This document shows, one piece after another, positions 6,943-9,608 of a stretch of DNA of 9,608 nucleotides. This DNA comes from an uncultured Actinomycetes bacterium (GTDB lineage Bacteria > Actinomycetota > Acidimicrobiia > Acidimicrobiales > RAAP-2). The notes below the pieces were generated by a model, which ran no database searches, was not told the origin of the DNA, and was given only the letters and a program-made list of their open reading frames with translations. Location: positions 1-9,608 of the forward strand of contig CAIKFN010000171.1 in NCBI GenBank assembly GCA_903826715.1, in the 5' to 3' direction. Both the position numbers and the translations under genes were made by a program. The first letter of the stretch is position 1. Each line of letters opens with the position of its first letter.

Positions 6943-7965
6943 CTACTTCTTCTTGGTCGTTTTTTTGACAGCAGCTTTTTTGACTGCTGGTTTCTTTGTT
7001 GCAGGCTTCTTAACGGCGGCAGCCTTTTTAGGTGCAGCCTTCTTCGTTACAGACTTTACTTTTGAACTTGTAGGTTTTGCGCTAACCCCGTACATCGCAA
7101 GTCCCTGTGCGTAGGTCTTCTCAGCTTTTTTTACGTCCACAGCGCGTGGTCCGTCTCCGTCGCCAGGAACTTCGAGCAGCATTGGAATGTTGCGGATCTT
7201 TGGGTGCCCCATAAGTGCAGCGAGACCCTTTGAACCAATGGTTCCCTCGTCAATGTTTGCGTGGCGGTCTTTGTTGCCGCCGAGTTCAATCTTTGAGTCA
7301 TTGAGGTGGAAACACTTGAGTCGGTCCATGCCAATGCGTGAATCAACTTCTTTCACCAATTGCTTCGCTCCCTCAAGTGTTGAGAAATCGAATCCACTCG
7401 CCCAGAGGTGTTGAGTGTCAATACAGAGTCCGAGTCGTTCATCTTTTCCACACGCATTGATCATTGCTTCAATCTCATCGAAGCTCCTGCCAACGGTGCC
7501 ACCAGCACCGGCGGTGTTCTCAATCAAGATTGGACAGTCGTCAACGCCCTTAGGAGACTTGCCCGCGCCGTCAAGTGCGCGCATGAATGCTTCAGCGATT
7601 TGTGGCAACGCTTTTTCAAAACCCTCACCCATGTGGCTACCCGTGTGGACAACAACACCCTTTGCGCCCATTCCCCTGCCTACAGTGAGGTTGGTAGTGA
7701 GACAGAGAATTGATTTTTCGTAGAGTTCTTTGTTGGGACTCGCAAGATTGATTAGATACGTAGCGTGACAGAAGGTGTCTTTGATGGTTGGGTGAGCTGC
7801 TTGAGCTTCGCGAAAATTGGCTAAGACCTTGTCCTCATAGAGTGACGGCTTCCACATTCGTGGGCTTTGGGTGAAGATTTGAATTGAGGTAGCCCCAATC
7901 TCGACCCCCGCGTCCAGCGAGGGCGTAAGTTTCCCCCCACCGCGTACATGTGCACCAATGTTCAT
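6943..7965 (-). CDS. nfo: Endonuclease IV (AP endonuclease) with lysine-rich C-terminal tail
   Basis: Cuts the DNA backbone 5' of abasic sites in base-excision repair and also trims oxidised 3' ends. With the start at 7965 it has 340 residues. The trinuclear zinc site is complete by comparison with E. coli Nfo: His67, His107, Glu149 in ENTAG, Asp183 and His186 in DTQH, His220 in HLNDSK, Asp233 and His235 in DRH, and Glu265 in EVPGDG. HVRGGGKL (6-13) begins the barrel. The frame could extend to 8025, but those 20 extra residues are unlike the family and would overlap the divergent gene. Residues about 297-340 form a Lys/Ala/Pro tail absent from the standard enzyme of about 280-300 residues. 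It is the first gene of the nfo-fumC-hxlR run. Confidence 0.95.
   Translation of the reverse strand: MNIGAHVRGGGKLTPSLDAGVEIGATSIQIFTQSPRMWKPSLYEDKVLANFREAQAAHPTIKDTFCHATYLINLASPNKELYEKSILCLTTNLTVGRGMGAKGVVVHTGSHMGEGFEKALPQIAEAFMRALDGAGKSPKGVDDCPILIENTAGAGGTVGRSFDEIEAMINACGKDERLGLCIDTQHLWASGFDFSTLEGAKQLVKEVDSRIGMDRLKCFHLNDSKIELGGNKDRHANIDEGTIGSKGLAALMGHPKIRNIPMLLEVPGDGDGPRAVDVKKAEKTYAQGLAMYGVSAKPTSSKVKSVTKKAAPKKAAAVKKPATKKPAVKKAAVKKTTKKK
6946..7077 (-). repeat. KKAA/KKPA-type low-complexity tail of endonuclease IV
   Basis: The last 44 codons of nfo encode nearly only Lys, Ala, Pro, Val, Thr and Ser, with repeating units such as KKAAPKKAA, KKPATKKPAVKKAA and a final KKTTKKK. Such tails resemble those of actinobacterial HupB and histone H1 and are expected to bind DNA without sequence preference. 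The coding strand holds A-runs of five to seven bases. The reading frame stays open throughout, ending in TAG. Confidence 0.8.
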
Positions 7966-7972
7966 TACAGTA

Positions 7973-7978
7973 AAACTA
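7973..7978 (-). promoter_or_regulatory. Candidate -10 element for leaderless nfo transcript
   Basis: On the - strand TAGTTT (TANNNT) lies 7 bases before the nfo ATG at 7965, and there is no Shine-Dalgarno in the 47-base gap for this gene. That arrangement suits a leaderless message, which is common in actinobacteria. No -35 match was found at the right distance. Confidence 0.3.
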
Positions 7979-8002
7979 GTAGCCAAAAGCATCAATCTCG
8001 AC

Positions 8003-8007
8003 AGGAG
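8003..8007 (+). promoter_or_regulatory. Shine-Dalgarno of the PPOX-type oxidoreductase
   Basis: AGGAG lies 5 bases before the ATG at 8013 in the 47-base divergent gap with nfo. It fixes this start and argues against nfo extending to 8025. Confidence 0.65.
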
Positions 8008-8012
8008 CAGTA

Positions 8013-8435
8013 ATGACTGACACATTCACACCCGCATCCCACGCAATCTTTGAGAAAAAGGTGCTCGCACACGTCGCGACCCTTATGCCAGATGGTTCGC
8101 CAAACGTTACGCCGGTGTGGGTAATGCTCGATGGAAACGACATAATCATCAATACCGCTCTTGGAAGATCAAAGGCACGAAACCTTGCGACCGACGCTCG
8201 CGTTGCGGTATCGCTCACTGACCCTGATGACCCGTACGTCTGCATTGCAGTTATGGGAACAGTGACTCAGTTCACCACCGATGGTGCTGACGCGATGATT
8301 GACCAACTGGCGAAGAAATACTTAGGCGTGGATTCCTACCCGTTTAGGAGTGAAACAGAAGTCCGAGTGACCGTTCGCATTCAGCCCGACCGCATTTCAA
8401 TGCAGCCCCAAGAATTAGGCGAACGTATTGCCTGA
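8013..8435 (+). CDS. PPOX-class F420-dependent oxidoreductase
   Basis: A 140-residue split-barrel protein of the pyridoxamine-phosphate-oxidase-like superfamily, in the group that uses F420 (Rv1155-like); the substrate is unknown. Seen: VLAHVATLMPDGSPNVTPVW (17-36), the opening strands of the barrel, then IIINTALGRSKARNLATDAR (44-63), whose GRSKARNL segment contacts the cofactor phosphate in relatives, then VAVSLTDPDDPY (64-75), GTVTQFT (82-88), and a C-terminal VRIQPDRIS (121-129). The length is typical and it should work as a cytoplasmic dimer. F420 rather than FMN is inferred from sequence style. It is divergent from nfo, and its last 21 bases overlap the 3' end of the gene on the other strand. 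Confidence 0.88.
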   Translation: MTDTFTPASHAIFEKKVLAHVATLMPDGSPNVTPVWVMLDGNDIIINTALGRSKARNLATDARVAVSLTDPDDPYVCIAVMGTVTQFTTDGADAMIDQLAKKYLGVDSYPFRSETEVRVTVRIQPDRISMQPQELGERIA

Positions 8436-8873
8436 GGAGTCTGGCGACAAAACGTCAGTGCCACAGTGCAGTGAGCCATTTTCATAGCTCCATACCCGAA
8501 TGGGGTTTGGAGGTGATGGTCTGTTGTACGCACCAACAATGTTTGCAACTTTATTTGAGAACGTAATTTCTTCGTCACTCAACATTGCTCGCACAACTTC
8601 TGCTTGAGCATCTGCATCGTCACCAGAAATTACAACCTCTCGCAGATCTACGAGCCAGCTGAGAGTTGCAATGTCTCTTGCGCAGAGTGCGGCTGGATAG
8701 TCGTTACCAACCTCGAGCCAGATACCAACAGATGATGAAAGCTCTCCGCGAAGTGATGCCAAGCACATCACACTGTCAGCGTCACTGCACGAGAAAAGAA
8801 TATTCCCGTCGTTAAGCGCGCCCGGTGCATCATGAAGTTCCGCTAATGAAAATTTCCGGTGCGTAAGTGGCAT
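8415..8873 (-). CDS. Hypothetical protein resembling a reduced luciferase-like (LLM) fold
   Basis: A 152-residue protein not confidently assigned to a named family. Residues 31-80 read like the second to fourth strands of a luciferase-like barrel: a helix ADSVMCLASL (32-41), a strand IWLEV (51-55), then YPAALCARDIATLSWLVDLREVVIS (59-83), where true members have HPAxLAxxxATLDxLSGGRxxLG. Residues 90-128 (AEVVRAMLSDEEITF, then NRPSPPNPIRVW) match the later segment ExVRALLxGExVxF...RPxPxPIxIW. The cofactor loop after the GR strand and the whole C-terminal part are missing, so catalysis is doubtful. It starts 3 bases after the DUF2469 stop (TAAGTAATG), so the two are probably coupled. Its 3' end overlaps the convergent PPOX gene by 21 bases. 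The relation is my reading of the pattern, not a search result. Confidence 0.75.
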   Translation of the reverse strand: MPLTHRKFSLAELHDAPGALNDGNILFSCSDADSVMCLASLRGELSSSVGIWLEVGNDYPAALCARDIATLSWLVDLREVVISGDDADAQAEVVRAMLSDEEITFSNKVANIVGAYNRPSPPNPIRVWSYENGSLHCGTDVLSPDSSGNTFA

Positions 8874-8876
8874 TAC

Positions 8877-9176
8877 TTAGGGTTGTAAGTCTTCCTTGGG
8901 AAGACGTTCGATGTTGACATCACGAAAGGTAAGGATTCGAACCGATGGAACGAAGCGGGCTGAGCGGTACATATCCCACACCCATGCATCGGTGAGATTC
9001 ACTTCTAGAAGTGTTGGATTGCCACTCGACTTAACGTCAACGGCAACATCGTTAGCTAAATAGAAACGTCGATCAGTTTCAATAGCGAAGTCAAACATGC
9101 CAACTACGGCTTTGTACTCCTGAACTAGTGCGAGTTCGAGTGTCGACTCGTAGTCATCAAGCTCTTCATCGGCCAT
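8877..9176 (-). CDS. DUF2469 protein, conserved actinobacterial protein of unknown function
   Basis: A 99-residue protein that matches DUF2469 over its whole length. Seen: an acidic N-terminal helix DEELDDYESTLELALVQEY (3-21), ETDRRFYLAN (33-42), LTDAWVWDMYR (61-71) and ARFVPSVRILTFRDVNIE (73-90), the family's most conserved part. There is no signal peptide, membrane segment or recognisable catalytic motif. In most actinobacteria the gene follows rplS, lepB and rnhB; here it comes directly after rplS, 9 bases on. No Shine-Dalgarno precedes the ATG, so translation may depend on ribosomes finishing rplS. The function is unknown; its steady link with ribosomal protein and RNase HII genes hints at a nucleic-acid or translation role. 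Confidence 0.9.
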   Translation of the reverse strand: MADEELDDYESTLELALVQEYKAVVGMFDFAIETDRRFYLANDVAVDVKSSGNPTLLEVNLTDAWVWDMYRSARFVPSVRILTFRDVNIERLPKEDLQP

Positions 9177-9185
9177 GAAGGCAGA

Positions 9186-9542
9186 TTAAGCTTTTTCGGT
9201 AACGCGCAATTCCTTGATCTTCGCGGCTTTTCCACGTAGGTCACGGAGGTAGTACAACTTGGCGCGTCGAATGTCACCGAATGACTCAACTTCAATCTTT
9301 GCGATTGTTGGAGCGTGAACTGGGAACGTACGCTCAACGCCAACACCGAAGCTCACCTTACGAACGGTGAAGGTTTCTTGAAGACCAGAACCCTGGCGGC
9401 GAATTACGATGCCCTTGAAGAGCTGAATTCGCTCACGGGTGCCTTCAACAACACGTACGTGTACGTTGAGGGTGTCACCTGGGCGGAATGCTGGAATGTC
9501 GTCGCGAAGTGAGTCGCGGTCAATTAGGTCGGTCGGATTCAT
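9186..9542 (-). CDS. rplS: 50S ribosomal protein L19
   Basis: A large-subunit ribosomal protein that lies at the interface with the small subunit. The 118 residues cover the family fully: FRPGDTLNVHVRVVEGTRER (19-38), IQLFKGIVIRRQGSGLQETF (39-58), VRKVSFGVGVERTFPVHAP (60-78), and the basic C-terminal IRRAKLYYLRDLRGKAAKIKE (91-111). The ATG is preceded by AAAGGGA (complement of 9551-9557) with 8 bases between. It heads a - strand cluster, followed by DUF2469 and the 152-residue protein. Genes that commonly precede rplS (rpsP, rimM, trmD) would lie outside the window, but a promoter-like sequence directly upstream suggests rplS can be transcribed on its own. Confidence 0.97.
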   Translation of the reverse strand: MNPTDLIDRDSLRDDIPAFRPGDTLNVHVRVVEGTRERIQLFKGIVIRRQGSGLQETFTVRKVSFGVGVERTFPVHAPTIAKIEVESFGDIRRAKLYYLRDLRGKAAKIKELRVTEKA

Positions 9543-9577
9543 GAGAGCGGTCCCTTTCGGATCACTGAGGCTTTAAG

Positions 9578-9607
9578 AGTTTAGCGGGTTTTAGCGGTCT
9601 AATCCAA
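9578..9607 (-). promoter_or_regulatory. Probable rplS promoter
   Basis: On the - strand, TTGGAT (complement of 9602-9607) and TAAACT (complement of 9578-9583) are separated by 18 bases, a fair match to -35 and -10 elements of the housekeeping sigma factor. Transcription would begin near 9571, leaving a leader of roughly 28 bases that includes the AAAGGGA ribosome site. An 8-base direct repeat, CCGCTAAA at 9590-9597 and 9580-9587, lies in the spacer with the second copy running into the -10. Confidence 0.45.
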
Positions 9608-9608
9608 A

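Noticed and set aside
6960..6966. A7 run on the nfo coding strand as a programmed frameshift site
   Set aside because: The codon phase (GTC AAA AAA ACG) does not give an X XXY YYZ slippery heptamer, there is no useful alternate frame beyond it, and only a few codons remain before the stop.
7408..7723. Two overlapping frames of about 100 residues antisense to nfo
   Set aside because: Both lie within the conserved endonuclease IV core (HTGSH, ENTAG) and carry no recognisable motif; the Nfo reading explains the sequence.
7966..8025. Extending nfo upstream to 8025 with a hydrophobic N-terminus (LLLLSRLMLLATSF)
   Set aside because: It could look like a signal peptide, but endonuclease IV is cytoplasmic, the conserved protein begins at MNIGAH, and the extension would overlap the divergent PPOX start and its ribosome site.
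9125..9346. A 73-residue frame spanning the rplS-DUF2469 junction on the same strand
   Set aside because: It is out of frame with two well-recognised families and is explained as a shadow.
1..9608. tRNA, rRNA, CRISPR arrays, insertion sequences, integrases, toxin-antitoxin or phage genes
   Set aside because: Reading both strands I found no cloverleaf-like segments, spaced repeats, transposase motifs or mobile-element termini; the gaps are all too short and filled by leaders.

Overview
The window is a compact, gene-dense stretch of a bacterial chromosome that reads as ordinary Actinomycetota, with slightly under half GC by eye. Four observations support this: a DUF2469 gene next to rplS, a PspAB partner downstream of htpX, two F420-type oxidoreductases, and lineage-type variants inside PurK (NEVALRPHNSGHW) and FumC (THLMDATP). 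A small-genome aquatic actinobacterium, for example one of the Acidimicrobiia, fits the moderate GC and tight packing. That placement is inference; no rRNA or other phylogenetic marker is complete here apart from rplS.

Layout: the last codons of an unknown + gene (3-44) abut a convergent F420-dependent luciferase-like oxidoreductase (45-953, -). Divergent from it run purK-purE (990-2638, +), the two-step carboxylation of AIR in purine synthesis. Next come htpX-pspAB (2743-4217, +), a membrane-protease and envelope-stress pair, and then an alpha/beta hydrolase (4302-5126, +) with its own leader. On the - strand, nfo (6943-7965), fumC (5544-6932) and an HxlR-type regulator (5127-5528) form a tight operon transcribed toward the hydrolase. 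Divergent from nfo is a PPOX-type F420 enzyme (8013-8435, +). It converges on a second - strand cluster read as rplS, DUF2469 and a 152-residue protein that looks like a cut-down luciferase-like fold (9542 down to 8415).

There are no gaps over about 105 bases. I see no tRNA, rRNA, CRISPR, insertion sequence, integrase or phage gene, and no convincing intrinsic terminator. All three tail-to-tail gene pairs abut or overlap, and both head-to-head pairs are under 50 bases apart.

Most of this is housekeeping. The items most worth a second look are the nfo-fumC-hxlR operon (nfo and fumC belong to the same superoxide regulon in E. coli, here joined to a regulator with a single conserved cysteine), the reduced luciferase-like protein, the rplS-DUF2469 junction lacking lepB and rnhB, and a long dyad upstream of the hydrolase.
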